Positions 44,136 to 52,076 of a stretch of 64,000 nucleotides of DNA are shown here, one piece after another. Location of the stretch: positions 1-64,000 of the forward strand of contig JBBCXB010000002.1 of the NCBI GenBank assembly GCA_037145635.1, in the 5' to 3' direction. The notes beneath the pieces are model-generated. The model saw nothing but the letters and a program-made list of their open reading frames with translations, did not search any database and was not told where the DNA came from. The first letter of the stretch is position 1, and each line of letters opens with the position of its first letter. The position numbers were made by a program, and so were the translations under genes. This stretch comes from JAATFS01 sp037145635 (lineage in GTDB: Bacteria; Pseudomonadota; Gammaproteobacteria; Xanthomonadales; Xanthomonadaceae).

Positions 44136-44530
44136 GCGGACCTCCATCGGATGCCGGGACACGCGCCCACCCGGACGGGTCGGCGGCGGTACGGCCGTCG
44201 CAGGCGACGGCGGCATCAATGGCGCATCGGACGAATACCTCGGAACAGTGGACGAATGTCGCCAGTATAACGCCCACTGCGATCCGCTACGGTCGGGGCG
44301 GGAACCACCGCCCTGGGACGGCGACGCAAACCGTCCCGGTCATGCCGGGAATGCTGCGAAGCCGACGATCCTGCCGCTGCCCCGAGTCTGTCGCCGGGTG
44401 GCGGGCCGGGGCGGCGGGTGGGAGTGGGCGCCTCGCCTGCCTGCGCGGGCGCGGCTCGCGGTCGCGCGGCACCCGTGCCGAAGCCGGCGAGCGTGCCAGG
44501 GCAAGCCGCCTCGGAGACCCGGAAGGAGGC
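44136..44530. other. 395-base intergenic gap upstream of the ABC-F gene
   Basis: No gene is credible. Features seen: two direct copies of GGACGAAT (44229-44236 and 44251-44258), a -10-like TATACT on the minus strand (44264-44269) without a good -35, and a small inverted repeat CGGCACCCGTGCCG (44467-44480) near the end of the GNAT gene. Confidence 0.45.
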
Positions 44531-45061
44531 TCAGCCGCCGAAGGCCGGGGGGTAGCTCACTTCCGCCAGCGGCGTCAGCCGGTCGCCGAAGGCGACGGCC
44601 TGGAATTCCGACGCCGGCGCGCCCGGCAGCGTCAGTCCCGGCTCGGGCGCGAAGCCGAAGCGGCGGCACCAGGCCGGCTCGCCGAGCACCACGCAGCCGG
44701 CCGCCTCGCGTGCCCGCAGCGCATCCAGGGCAGCCGTCACCAGCCGGGTGCCGAGCCCCTGGCCGCGATGGCCCGGGCCGACCGAGACCGGCCCCAGGGC
44801 GTACCAGCCCGTCGTCCCGTCCGAGAGCGTCACCGGCGAGGCCGCCACATGCCCGACCACATAGCCCTCGTGCTCGGCGACCAGCGACACGCTCAGCGCC
44901 GCGTCGGCGCGCAGCGCGGCGACGATCGCCTGCTCGTCGTGCCGGCTGTGCGCCACGTCGAAGAACGCCACCAGCGTCAGGATCTCGATCGCGGCCACGT
45001 CCTCGGCGGTCTCCGCGCGTATGCGCACCCCCGTGTCCGCCGACAGCGGAGCGTCCGTCAC
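44531..45061 (-). CDS. GNAT-family N-acetyltransferase
   Basis: This is a 176-aa protein starting at a GTG (VTDAPLSADTGVRIRAETAE). It has the GNAT acetyl-CoA site LGPVSVGPGHRGQGLGTRLV (about 100-120) and C-terminal LGEPAWCRRFGFAPEPGL, resembling the YhbS-type group. The substrate is unknown. The GTG overlaps the stop of the hydrolase gene, so it is the third gene of a coupled MOSC-hydrolase-GNAT operon. Confidence 0.88.
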   Translation of the reverse strand: MTDAPLSADTGVRIRAETAEDVAAIEILTLVAFFDVAHSRHDEQAIVAALRADAALSVSLVAEHEGYVVGHVAASPVTLSDGTTGWYALGPVSVGPGHRGQGLGTRLVTAALDALRAREAAGCVVLGEPAWCRRFGFAPEPGLTLPGAPASEFQAVAFGDRLTPLAEVSYPPAFGG

Positions 45062-45585
45062 AGCGATGCCAGCAGCGCGGCGAAGGCCTGCGCCGACGCC
45101 TCGACGTGGTCGGCGAGGCGATGGCCGTCGTCCACCAGCAGCAACCGCGCCGAGCGCGCCTGCGCCCAGGCGATCACCTCGGCCGCCGGGATCAGCTCGT
45201 CGTGCCATGCGTGTACGACCGAGATCGGCACCGCGGCCGCGTCCAGCGCCGGCAGCGGGCCCAGCCGGGTCGGCGGCACCATCAGGAACAGCGCGCGCGT
45301 CGGCACCTGCAGCGAGACCCGTGCCGCGATGTAGGCGCCCAGGCTGGAGCCGGCCAGCACCACCGGCCCGTCGGCGGCGGCGGCGCGGGCCAGGTCCAGC
45401 AGGCGCTGCAGCCGCGCCGGCACGTCGCCCAGCGGACCGAACTCGCGGCGCGCATCCAGGTCGGTGAAGTCCGGGCGCTCGCAACGCCAGCCGAGGCCTT
45501 CGGCGACCTCGGCCAGCGCGGTGACCTTGGTCGCGTCCGGCCCGCTCTCGAACCCGTGCGAGAGGAGGCAGCGGCCGCGGCTCAC
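45058..45585 (-). CDS. Alpha/beta hydrolase-fold protein (YqiA/RBBP9-like)
   Basis: This is a 175-aa protein starting at GTG 45585. It has the small single-domain alpha/beta hydrolase layout: LLSHGFESGPDATK at the N-terminus, the nucleophile elbow GSSLGAY (about residue 80), an acidic residue in VVHAWHDELIPAAE and the catalytic His in DDGHRLADH. It resembles YqiA-like esterases. It overlaps MOSC (4 bp) and GNAT (4 bp). The substrate is unknown. Confidence 0.85.
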   Translation of the reverse strand: MSRGRCLLSHGFESGPDATKVTALAEVAEGLGWRCERPDFTDLDARREFGPLGDVPARLQRLLDLARAAAADGPVVLAGSSLGAYIAARVSLQVPTRALFLMVPPTRLGPLPALDAAAVPISVVHAWHDELIPAAEVIAWAQARSARLLLVDDGHRLADHVEASAQAFAALLASL

Positions 45586-46073
45586 AGCGCCGCCACCGCA
45601 TCGCCCACGCACACGATGCCGCCGCGCAGGATGCGCGCGCACAGCCCGCCGTGGCCCCGCATCGCGTTGTAGGCACCGGGCCCCAGCGCCGCCTCCATCC
45701 GCGAGCACGGATCGCACGGCGCGGTGCCCTCCAGCTCCAGCTCGCCGACCCGGAAGCGGCGGCCCTTCAGCGCCAGCAACGGAATCCCCGCCACCACCAG
45801 GTTGCGGCGCAGCGTCGCCGGCGCCACCGCGGCATGGCCGGACAACGCCGCGATCACCGGCAGGTGCTCGGCCTGGATCAGGGTGACCGCGCGCTTGCCG
45901 CTGGCGCCCTGGTAGCGGTCGCCTTCCAGCCCGCCCTCCGGCGTCGCCGCCACGGCCTCGACGCTGCGCATGGGCACATCGCGCGCCGGGCGCAGCCCGA
46001 TCCATTCCACGCGACCGCGCTGCGGCAGCGTGGCCATCAATTTCGCCAGGGGACTCTCGGGATTCAGCGCCAT
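45582..46073 (-). CDS. MOSC-domain protein
   Basis: This is a 163-aa MOSC-domain protein from ATG 46073 (MALNPESPLAKLMATLPQRG); an upstream TTG (46079) is possible. It has GGLEGDRYQG, AVTLIQAEHLPVIA, the conserved Cys segment GTAPCDPCSRMEAALGPGAY and GLCARILRGG. MOSC proteins of this size take part in molybdenum-cofactor-linked sulfur or amidoxime chemistry. It is divergent from the amidase gene with a 22-bp gap, and is the first gene of the MOSC-hydrolase-GNAT operon. Confidence 0.87.
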   Translation of the reverse strand: MALNPESPLAKLMATLPQRGRVEWIGLRPARDVPMRSVEAVAATPEGGLEGDRYQGASGKRAVTLIQAEHLPVIAALSGHAAVAPATLRRNLVVAGIPLLALKGRRFRVGELELEGTAPCDPCSRMEAALGPGAYNAMRGHGGLCARILRGGIVCVGDAVAAL

Positions 46074-46095
46074 CGGCAAATGCTAGCATCCGCGC

Positions 46096-46662
46096 ATGTC
46101 CGCCGAATGCCCGCCGATCACCTACGCGCCCCTCGGCTACGAGCGCCGCCTCGCGCCGCGGCCGCTGTCCGACATCGAACTGGTGGTGATCCACTGCACC
46201 GAGCTGCCGGACATGGCGATGGCGCGCGAGTACGGCGAGCGCGTGCTCTACGACGGCGGCACCGGCAACAGCGGCCACTACTATCTCGACCGCAACGGCA
46301 GCATCCAGCAGTACGTGGCGCTGGAGCGCGTCGCCCACCACGTGCGCGGCCACAACGCCCACAGCCTCGGCATCGAGCTGGTCAACCGCGGGCGCTATCC
46401 CGACTGGCTGGACTCGCGCTGCCAGCGGATGACCGAAGCCTATCCCGAGATCCAGATCGCGGCCCTGCTGCGGCTGCTGCAGTGGCTGACGGCCGCGCTG
46501 CCGTCGCTGCGCCGCATCGCCGGCCACGACGCGCTCGACACCCGCCAGGAACTGGCCAGCGACGACCCGGCCCTACGCGTGCAGCGCAAGCTCGATCCCG
46601 GCCCGATGTTCCCCTGGGACCGCATCGAGGCCGCGCTGCCGCTGCAGCGCCTGCCGCGCTGA
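46096..46662 (+). CDS. N-acetylmuramoyl-L-alanine amidase (Amidase_2, AmpD-like)
   Basis: This is a zinc amidase that cleaves the lactyl-peptide bond of muropeptides. The 188-aa product lacks a signal peptide, so a cytoplasmic recycling role like AmpD is likelier than secretion. It has the first Zn ligand H33 (VVIHCTE), the NSGHYYLDRNGSIQQYV block, GIELVNRG, and the C-terminal ligand region AGHDALD plus KLDPGPMFPW. It is longer than AmpD only by a few residues. It stands alone on the plus strand. Confidence 0.88.
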   Translation: MSAECPPITYAPLGYERRLAPRPLSDIELVVIHCTELPDMAMAREYGERVLYDGGTGNSGHYYLDRNGSIQQYVALERVAHHVRGHNAHSLGIELVNRGRYPDWLDSRCQRMTEAYPEIQIAALLRLLQWLTAALPSLRRIAGHDALDTRQELASDDPALRVQRKLDPGPMFPWDRIEAALPLQRLPR

Positions 46663-46690
46663 GGGCGGCGGCCGGCGCGGCGGCGCCGCC

Positions 46691-47641
46691 TCAGTGCGCC
46701 AGCACGTAGGTCTTCTCGCCGGCATCCACGCTCAGGTCGAGCCGGTTCTCCGGCGGCGCGATCGGGCACACCACGTGCGGGGTCAGTGCGCACGGCGGGT
46801 TCTCGGCGCGGTTGAAGTCCAGCACGATGCGGCCGTTGCGCGGCGGCTCGGCGAACAGGTAGCGCGCCCCGCCATAGCTCTCCTTGCCGCTGGTGCGGTC
46901 GGCGAACAGGAAGAACAACGGCCGCTCGCCCTCCTGCAGCACCGGACGCAGCCGGTACTCGTGGCCGTTGCGCAGGAACACCGCCTCGCCCGGCAGCCTG
47001 GCCTTGAGCGGGGTGCCGATCGACGTCAGCAGGGTCACCGGCCGCGGCGTGGGATACGCACGCCACTGCGCCTCGATGCGCCAGTCCGGATCGACCGGGA
47101 AATGCTCGATGTCGCGGAACGCACGCAACGCCGGCGCACGCGGGTCGCGGAAGCGCCAGCCGAACAGCTGCCCGGTCCTGACCACGTAGAACTGCGCGGG
47201 CCCCACCTGCAGGCGGTCGCCGGCATCCTTGTGCCCGCCCTGCTCCGGGGTCAGCGTCGCCCGCGTCACCGCCCTGCCGCGCAGGCGGACATCGGCTCCG
47301 GGCGCCGCCTCGAACACCACCGTGCCGGTGCCATCCAGCAGCAGCTGCCCCAGGCTGACCGGCCCGGAGCCGAGCACGATGTCGTTGGACGGCGCCGCGC
47401 CGACCCGGTAGCTGCCCGGGCGCAGGCGCCCGGATCCGGTATAGCTCAGCCAGCCGCTGGGCGAGCGCAGCTCGGCGATGCGCGCCTCACGCCAGCGTTC
47501 CACCTGCGCCGCGTAACTGTCCTCCGGGGCCGCCGGGGCGGTTCCGGCGCGCACGTCGCCCGTCGCCGGGAGCCGGCCGCCCTGCGAACAACTGCTTCCG
47601 ACCAGCATCGCCACCCACAACGCGCCAACCCGCAACCGCAT
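46691..47641 (-). CDS. DUF1684 lipoprotein
   Basis: This is a 316-aa protein from ATG 47641 (MRLRVGALWVAMLVGSSCSQ), with an AGGTG element ahead of the start and a lipobox-like VGSSC. The DUF1684 body follows: ERWREARIAELRSPSGWLSY near the N-terminus, GWRFRDPRAPALRAF, then the C-terminal signature FFLFADRTSGKESYGGARYL and NRAENPPCALTPHVVCPIAP. Function of the domain is not known to me. It is probably anchored to the outer or inner membrane on the periplasmic side. Confidence 0.85.
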   Translation of the reverse strand: MRLRVGALWVAMLVGSSCSQGGRLPATGDVRAGTAPAAPEDSYAAQVERWREARIAELRSPSGWLSYTGSGRLRPGSYRVGAAPSNDIVLGSGPVSLGQLLLDGTGTVVFEAAPGADVRLRGRAVTRATLTPEQGGHKDAGDRLQVGPAQFYVVRTGQLFGWRFRDPRAPALRAFRDIEHFPVDPDWRIEAQWRAYPTPRPVTLLTSIGTPLKARLPGEAVFLRNGHEYRLRPVLQEGERPLFFLFADRTSGKESYGGARYLFAEPPRNGRIVLDFNRAENPPCALTPHVVCPIAPPENRLDLSVDAGEKTYVLAH

Positions 47642-47725
47642 GAGCACACCTGGTACGACAAGAAACCGCGCTCCGCGCTGCCCGCCTGCGCATGCGCAGG
47701 CACCTGTCCTGGCGCTATTGTGCCT

Positions 47726-48610
47726 TCATTCAGCCCGATCCGCCGCCACCGGGCGCGAAGCGTCCTCGATCCAGCCGCTCCAAGACGCGGCGTAGACGCG
47801 CGCACCGGGCAGGCCCGCCGCCGCCATCGCCAGCAGCAGGTGGCAGGCGGTGACGCCCGAGCCGCACATCAGCACGATGTCGCTGGCCGGCCGGCCCTGC
47901 AGCAGCGGCTGCAGCTCGGCGCGCAGTTCGTTGGCCGGGCGCAGGCGCCCCTCGCGCAGGTTCAGTCCCAGCGGACGGTTGCGCGCGCCGGGCACGTGGC
48001 CGGCCACCGTGTCCACCGGCTCGACCTCGCCGCGGAAGCGTTCGGCGGTGCGCGCGTCCCACAGCCAGCCCGGCGGGGTGTCCAGGCGCGCGAGGATCTC
48101 CGCGGTCGAGACGATCGCCTCGTCCGCGAAACGCGCCGGATACGGCGCGACCGCGGCCGGGCCGTCGCCACCGCCGGCCACTTCGGGCAGCCCGGCGGCG
48201 CGCCACGCGGCCAGGCCGCCGTCGAGCACCGCCACCTGGCGATGCCCGAGCAGATGCAGCATCCACCACAGCCGCGCCGCAGCCATGCTGCCGTCGCCAG
48301 CGTCGTAGACCACCACACGGCTGTCGGGCGCGATGCCCCAGCGGCCCAGCGCCGCCGCGAAGGCCTCGCTGTCCGGCAGCGGGTGCCGCCCCTGCCCGCG
48401 GCGCGTCAGGTCGGACAGGTCGCGGTTGAGATCGGCGTAGGTCGCGCCCGGCAGGTGCGATTCGGCATGGCCGCGGCGGCCCGCATCGGGGTCGACCACG
48501 GTCGGCGGCGCGAAGCGCGCATCGACGATCCGCAGCGCGGGGTCGCCGAGCAACGCCGCCAGCGCGGCGGCATCGATCAGGGGGGAGGTCACGGGGAACG
48601 CTTCGCTCAT
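47726..48610 (-). CDS. sseA: 3-Mercaptopyruvate sulfurtransferase (rhodanese pair)
   Basis: This enzyme transfers sulfur from 3-mercaptopyruvate to an acceptor. The 294-aa protein has two rhodanese domains. The first ends near 140 and lacks the catalytic Cys. The second has the loop CGSGVTA (about 237-243) characteristic of mercaptopyruvate rather than thiosulfate specificity. N-terminal RIVDARFA and RGHAESHLPGATYADLNRDL are typical. Its ATG lies inside the stop of the Nudix gene (ATGA). Confidence 0.93.
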   Translation of the reverse strand: MSEAFPVTSPLIDAAALAALLGDPALRIVDARFAPPTVVDPDAGRRGHAESHLPGATYADLNRDLSDLTRRGQGRHPLPDSEAFAAALGRWGIAPDSRVVVYDAGDGSMAAARLWWMLHLLGHRQVAVLDGGLAAWRAAGLPEVAGGGDGPAAVAPYPARFADEAIVSTAEILARLDTPPGWLWDARTAERFRGEVEPVDTVAGHVPGARNRPLGLNLREGRLRPANELRAELQPLLQGRPASDIVLMCGSGVTACHLLLAMAAAGLPGARVYAASWSGWIEDASRPVAADRAE

Positions 48611-49416
48611 GCCGACTGCTCCAGTCTGCGCCGCAGGTTGAGAAGGATGGCCGCCGTGGCGCCCCAGATCCGCTGCCCCGGCCAGGCGTACTCGAGCACC
48701 CGCCGCGGCCGGCCGCGGAACTCGATCTCCACGCTGCGCAGGTTGTCCGGGTCCATCAAATAGTCCAGCGGCACCTCGAACACGTCCGCCACCTCGTCCG
48801 GCTGCGGCACCGGCACGAAGGCCGGATCGATCACCGCCACCACCGGCGTGACCCGGAAGCCGCTCACCGTCAGGAACGGATCGAGATAGCCGAGCACGCG
48901 CGCCTGCCCGGCGCCCAGGGCGATCTCCTCGCAGCTCTCGCGCAACGCCGCGGCCGCGGCATCACGGTCGCTGGGCTCGATACGCCCCCCCGGAAAGCTC
49001 ACCTGGCCGGCATGGTGGCGCAGCCGGTCGTTGCGCAGGGTCAGCAACACGTGGGTACCGTCCTGGCGCGGCACCAGGCCGGCCAGCACCGCCGCCTCGG
49101 CGGACACGCCCTGCTCGACCAGGTCGATCAGTTCGTCGTGGTTCCAGCCGGGACCGGCCGGCGGCGCGTGCAGCGGGTACAGCGCGCGCAGCAGGCGCTC
49201 GCGCTCGGCCAGGCCGCGCTCGAAGCCGGCGCGCGCCGGCAGCACGGTCTGCAGATAGGTATCGCGTTCGGTATCGCTCATGCTCTTCCAGCGGGCAATC
49301 TCGTCGATCGTGCGCAGGCAGCCCACACACCGCCGCGCGCCATCCAGCGAACATACACCGAGGCAGGGGCTGCGCATGGCAGCGCGCGCTTCTGCGTCGT
49401 CCGTCGTTGCTTGCAT
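48607..49416 (-). CDS. DUF1289-Nudix fusion (CoA pyrophosphatase-like)
   Basis: This is a 269-aa two-domain protein. Residues about 10-65 (MRSPCLGVCSLDGARRCVGC, then TIDEIARWKSM) match DUF1289, a small four-Cys domain. The rest (about 90-265) is a Nudix hydrolase with the box GGRIEPSDRDAAAAALRESC followed by EEIAL and the upstream VLLTLRNDRLRHHAGQVSFP, the motif set of NudL-type CoA pyrophosphatases. I chose ATG 49416 over the longer frame. DUF1289 is usually a stand-alone protein, so the join is unusual. It is coupled to sseA. Confidence 0.85.
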   Translation of the reverse strand: MQATTDDAEARAAMRSPCLGVCSLDGARRCVGCLRTIDEIARWKSMSDTERDTYLQTVLPARAGFERGLAERERLLRALYPLHAPPAGPGWNHDELIDLVEQGVSAEAAVLAGLVPRQDGTHVLLTLRNDRLRHHAGQVSFPGGRIEPSDRDAAAAALRESCEEIALGAGQARVLGYLDPFLTVSGFRVTPVVAVIDPAFVPVPQPDEVADVFEVPLDYLMDPDNLRSVEIEFRGRPRRVLEYAWPGQRIWGATAAILLNLRRRLEQSA

Positions 49417-49477
49417 CCTGCACCCCGTGGCGGCAGACGCGCGGCGTCGGCCCCATGCTGCGACGTCGCGTCGCCCC

Positions 49478-49512
49478 AAAACGACAACGCCGGCCCAGCG
49501 GCCGGCGTCGTC
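49478..49512 (-). terminator. Intrinsic-type terminator after the FKBP gene
   Basis: A stem of ACGCCGGCC with GGCCGGCGT (loop CAGC), extended by a few more pairs, is followed on the minus strand by TTTT. It lies 19 bases after the FKBP stop and ahead of the Nudix gene on the same strand. Confidence 0.6.
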
Positions 49513-49530
49513 GCGTACCCGTACGGTCGC

Positions 49531-50232
49531 TTACTTCACGCTGACGAGCTTGATCTCGAACTGCACGGCCACGTTCGGCGGGAACGGCGTACGCGGATCG
49601 GCGCCATAGGCCTTCTCCGGCGGCAGCGTCACTTCCCACTTGGAACCGGCCGGCATCTGCAGCAGGGTCTCGCGCATGGCCTGCATCTCGACCTCGCTGA
49701 CCTTGATCGACGGGATCTGCTGGGCCGGGCGGGCCTGCGCCGGGCGCTGGCCGTACGGGAACGGACCGGCCACTTCCAGCTGCACGGTGCTGGCCTGCGT
49801 CGGCTTGGCGCCCTTGCCGGCCTCGATCACCTTGTACTGCACGCCGCTGGGCAGGGTCTGCACGCCGCTGGCCGCCTTGTTCTGGGCCAGGAACTGGGTG
49901 CTCTTGGTCTTGTTCTCGGCGGCGGCCTTCTCGTACTCGGCCTTGGCCTGCTGGGCACGGCCCTGCTCGCGCTTCTGGAACGCCTCGACCGCCGGCTTCA
50001 GCTGGTCGGCGGTGATCGACGGCTGCTTCTTGGCGTAGGCATCCTGCAGCCCCTTCACCACCGAGTTGATGTCGAGCTGCTCGCCGCGGCCGGTGAGCTC
50101 GGCAAGGTTGTTGCCGTAGTCGTAGCCGAAGTAGTAGCTCAACTTGCCCTTTTCGGACGTCGTGTCCTGGGCCAGTGCATTGCCCGTCAGGGCCAGGGCC
50201 GCCACGGCGACCGCGATAGAACGCAACTTCAT
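49531..50232 (-). CDS. FKBP-type peptidyl-prolyl isomerase-like protein, divergent
   Basis: This is a secreted 233-aa protein starting at MKLRSIAVAVAALALTGNAL. It has an N-terminal dimerisation-type domain (about 25-125; KLSYYFGYDYGNNLAEL, charged helices KAEYEKAAAENKTKS) and a C-terminal FKBP-like domain (LPSGVQYKVIEAGKGAKP, then LQMPAGSKWEVTLPPEKAYG). The usual YxGxLxDGxxFDSS strand, which supplies active-site residues, is absent: after VQLEVAGPFPYG comes a Gln/Ala/Pro-rich segment. A chaperone role with weak or no isomerase activity is therefore plausible. It is Mip/FkpA-like in layout. Confidence 0.85.
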   Translation of the reverse strand: MKLRSIAVAVAALALTGNALAQDTTSEKGKLSYYFGYDYGNNLAELTGRGEQLDINSVVKGLQDAYAKKQPSITADQLKPAVEAFQKREQGRAQQAKAEYEKAAAENKTKSTQFLAQNKAASGVQTLPSGVQYKVIEAGKGAKPTQASTVQLEVAGPFPYGQRPAQARPAQQIPSIKVSEVEMQAMRETLLQMPAGSKWEVTLPPEKAYGADPRTPFPPNVAVQFEIKLVSVK

Positions 50233-50364
50233 CAAACAATTCTCCAGGGTGGTGGCACAGGACGGGGCTGCCGCCTGAGATGACGCGCTAGGATAACGGC
50301 CGCGATACGGAACCGCCACTAACGTCTGAAGCTAGGACCCGCAAGGGCTGCGGAAGTTCCGTGT
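50233..50364. other. FKBP upstream region with an A/T tract
   Basis: The gap from 50233 to 50730 is 498 bases. Its first part holds the FKBP promoter region and a palindrome CGGAAGTTCCG (50351-50361) followed by a T8 run (50370-50377). No clear -35/-10 pair was found. The remainder contains the FAD-binding-like frame described separately and GC-rich DNA with nothing recognised. Confidence 0.4.
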
Positions 50365-50628
50365 TCACCTTTTTTTTACTTTCGGCCGCACTGCCATGCA
50401 TGAAAACGCCGGTTTGGCGCCCACTTTCCCGGCCGGGCCCACGCTCCGCGGCCGCGGCCGCGCGAAGGCGGACGTCGCGGCCGTGCAGCCGGGGCGGGTG
50501 ACCGGCCCGGCACGCCCGGGCCGACCGGACCGGTACCGCCCCGGCGCCCGGGTCGCCGCTGCCGGGGGCAAACCCGCCGGCCGGGGTAGGCCACCGCCCA
50601 CCACGATCGCGTCCCACGGCCGCGCCAC
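50365..50628 (-). pseudogene. Possible remnant of an FAD/NAD(P)-binding oxidoreductase
   Basis: A minus-strand frame from a GTG at 50628 reads VARPWDAIVVGGGLPRPAGL, very like the start of FAD-dependent disulfide or thioredoxin-reductase-type enzymes (DAIVVGGGPAGL) but with an extra Leu-Pro-Arg inside the glycine motif. The following residues (PPAAATRAPGR) drift away from the fold. The next frame carries RLHGRDVR, reminiscent of the HGFLGRDG segment further along such proteins. I read this as a decayed N-terminus. A chance resemblance in GC-rich DNA is possible, and codon use is not decisive. Confidence 0.35.
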
Positions 50629-50730
50629 CGCCCTTCGCGACGCGATGCGTGGGCCGCGCCGGCATGCCCCCCGGCCCCGCACGCCTCACCGTTCCCCGTT
50701 TTCCCACGTTTGAGAGGATCACCGCACCCG

Positions 50731-51120
50731 ATGCACCGGAAGCCCGACGCCACCGGAGACGCGACGCCCCTGCCCCTGCGGCTGCTGGCCTGCGTGCTCG
50801 CCGACGACCCCGACCGTGCGCTCGCGCTCGGCCTGATGGACTACCTGCCCGGCGCGGACGACGATCGCCTCGACCCGGCCCATCCCGACCTGAGCGCGCG
50901 CCTGCTGTCCGCACAGCGACGGCTGCAGGCCGCCTGGGATGCGCGCGCGCGCCATCGCGCCCGCGCCGAGCGCCTAGCCCGCCGCGCCGCCGAGCGCGAT
51001 GCCAGGCGCGCGCCGGCGCCCCTGCAGAGCGCGCAGCCGTCCCGTCCCGCGCTGCCGCCGCTGGCCGCCGCCATCCTCGCGCGAGCCAAGGCCCGGGCCG
51101 CCAGCGGGAGCGGCGCTTGA
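50731..51120 (+). CDS. Small protein of unknown function upstream of nth
   Basis: This is a 129-aa protein starting at ATG 50731, with GAGAGGA 12 bases upstream. I do not recognise a family. The first 65 residues are acidic and leucine-rich (LRLLACVLADDPDRALALGL, DYLPGADDDRLDPAHPDL), and the rest is an Arg/Ala-rich helix (ARARHRARAERLARRAAERD) ending in AAAILARAKARAASGSGA. The basic tail is reminiscent of the C-terminal extension of RnfB in xanthomonads, whose gene commonly precedes nth. No iron-sulfur cysteines are present. It overlaps a possible TTG start of nth. Confidence 0.6.
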   Translation: MHRKPDATGDATPLPLRLLACVLADDPDRALALGLMDYLPGADDDRLDPAHPDLSARLLSAQRRLQAAWDARARHRARAERLARRAAERDARRAPAPLQSAQPSRPALPPLAAAILARAKARAASGSGA

Positions 51121-51167
51121 ACGCCCCGGCCCTGGCGCCTGCGCCGGCCGCGCGCCGCCGCGGCGCG

Positions 51168-51806
51168 ATGACCCGCGCCGAGGTGCAGGAGATGTTCGAG
51201 CGCCTGCGCGAACTCAACCCGCATCCGACCACCGAGCTGGAGTACACCACGCCGTTCGAGCTGCTGATCGCCGTGGTGCTGTCGGCCCAGGCCACCGATG
51301 TCGGCGTCAACAAGGCCACGCGCCGGCTGTATCCCGTCGCCAACACGCCGCAGGCCCTGCTCGAGCTCGGCGAGGAACGCCTCAAGACGTACATCTCCAC
51401 GATCGGGCTGTTCAACGCCAAGGCCAAGAACGTGATCGCCACCTGCCGCCTGCTGCTGGAGCGGTACGGCGGCGAGGTGCCACGCGACCGTGCCGCGCTC
51501 GAGGCGCTGCCCGGCGTCGGCCGCAAGACCGCCAACGTGGTGCTCAACACCGCCTTCGGCGAACCGACGATGGCGGTGGACACGCATATCTTCCGCGTCT
51601 CCAACCGGACCGGGCTGGCCCCAGGCAAGGACGTGCGCGCGGTGGAGGACCAGCTGGTGAAGCGGGTCCCGGCCGAATTCCTGCAGGACGCGCACCACTG
51701 GCTGATTCTGCACGGCCGCTACGTGTGCAAGGCGCGCAAGCCGGACTGCCCGCAATGCGTGATCCGCGACCTGTGCCGCTTCAAGGACAAGACCCCGCCC
51801 GGCTGA
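51168..51806 (+). CDS. nth: Endonuclease III (Nth)
   Basis: This is a bifunctional DNA glycosylase/AP lyase for oxidised pyrimidines in base-excision repair. The 212-aa product from ATG 51168 (MTRAEVQEMFERLRELNPHP) has the helix-hairpin-helix LPGVGRKTANVVL with the catalytic Lys120. The catalytic Asp is D138 (AVDTHIFRV), and the [4Fe-4S] cysteines are C187, C194, C197 and C203 in the usual C-X6-C-X2-C-X5-C spacing. A TTG at 51117 overlapping the previous stop is an alternative start that adds a non-conserved Ala/Pro stretch. Confidence 0.97.
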   Translation: MTRAEVQEMFERLRELNPHPTTELEYTTPFELLIAVVLSAQATDVGVNKATRRLYPVANTPQALLELGEERLKTYISTIGLFNAKAKNVIATCRLLLERYGGEVPRDRAALEALPGVGRKTANVVLNTAFGEPTMAVDTHIFRVSNRTGLAPGKDVRAVEDQLVKRVPAEFLQDAHHWLILHGRYVCKARKPDCPQCVIRDLCRFKDKTPPG

Positions 51807-52025
51807 GCCTCGTGCGGTGAGCCCGTGCGTCTGCGGCCGGCGGCGCCGCGGCGGCCACCGCGGCGTTTGGCGGTCGCTGCGGTGGTCGGCGCCGTAGCGC
51901 GGCAGCCCGCGCACGGACCCTACCGATGCCGCGACGGGCGCATGCTGCATGCGGCCCGAAGCCGTGGCGCTGCCGGCGCAGCATGTCGGCCCGGCAGCGA
52001 GCAGCGTGTCAACCCGGCAACGACA

Positions 52026-52053
52026 AGGGCCCGCTCCTTCCGGAACGGGCCCT
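52026..52053 (-). terminator. Stem-loop downstream of the SulP gene
   Basis: AGGGCCCG (52026-52033) pairs with CGGGCCCT (52046-52053). On the minus strand the stem is followed by TGTCGTTG rather than a clean T-run. It lies 24 bases after the sulP stop and between converging genes. Confidence 0.5.
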
Positions 52054-52076
52054 GCCGTGTCGCCTTGCGTCTCCGG

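Noticed and set aside
50370..50377. T8 run after CGGAAGTTCCG as an intrinsic terminator on the plus strand
   Set aside because: No plus-strand gene or promoter precedes it; the run is more likely part of the FKBP upstream region on the other strand.
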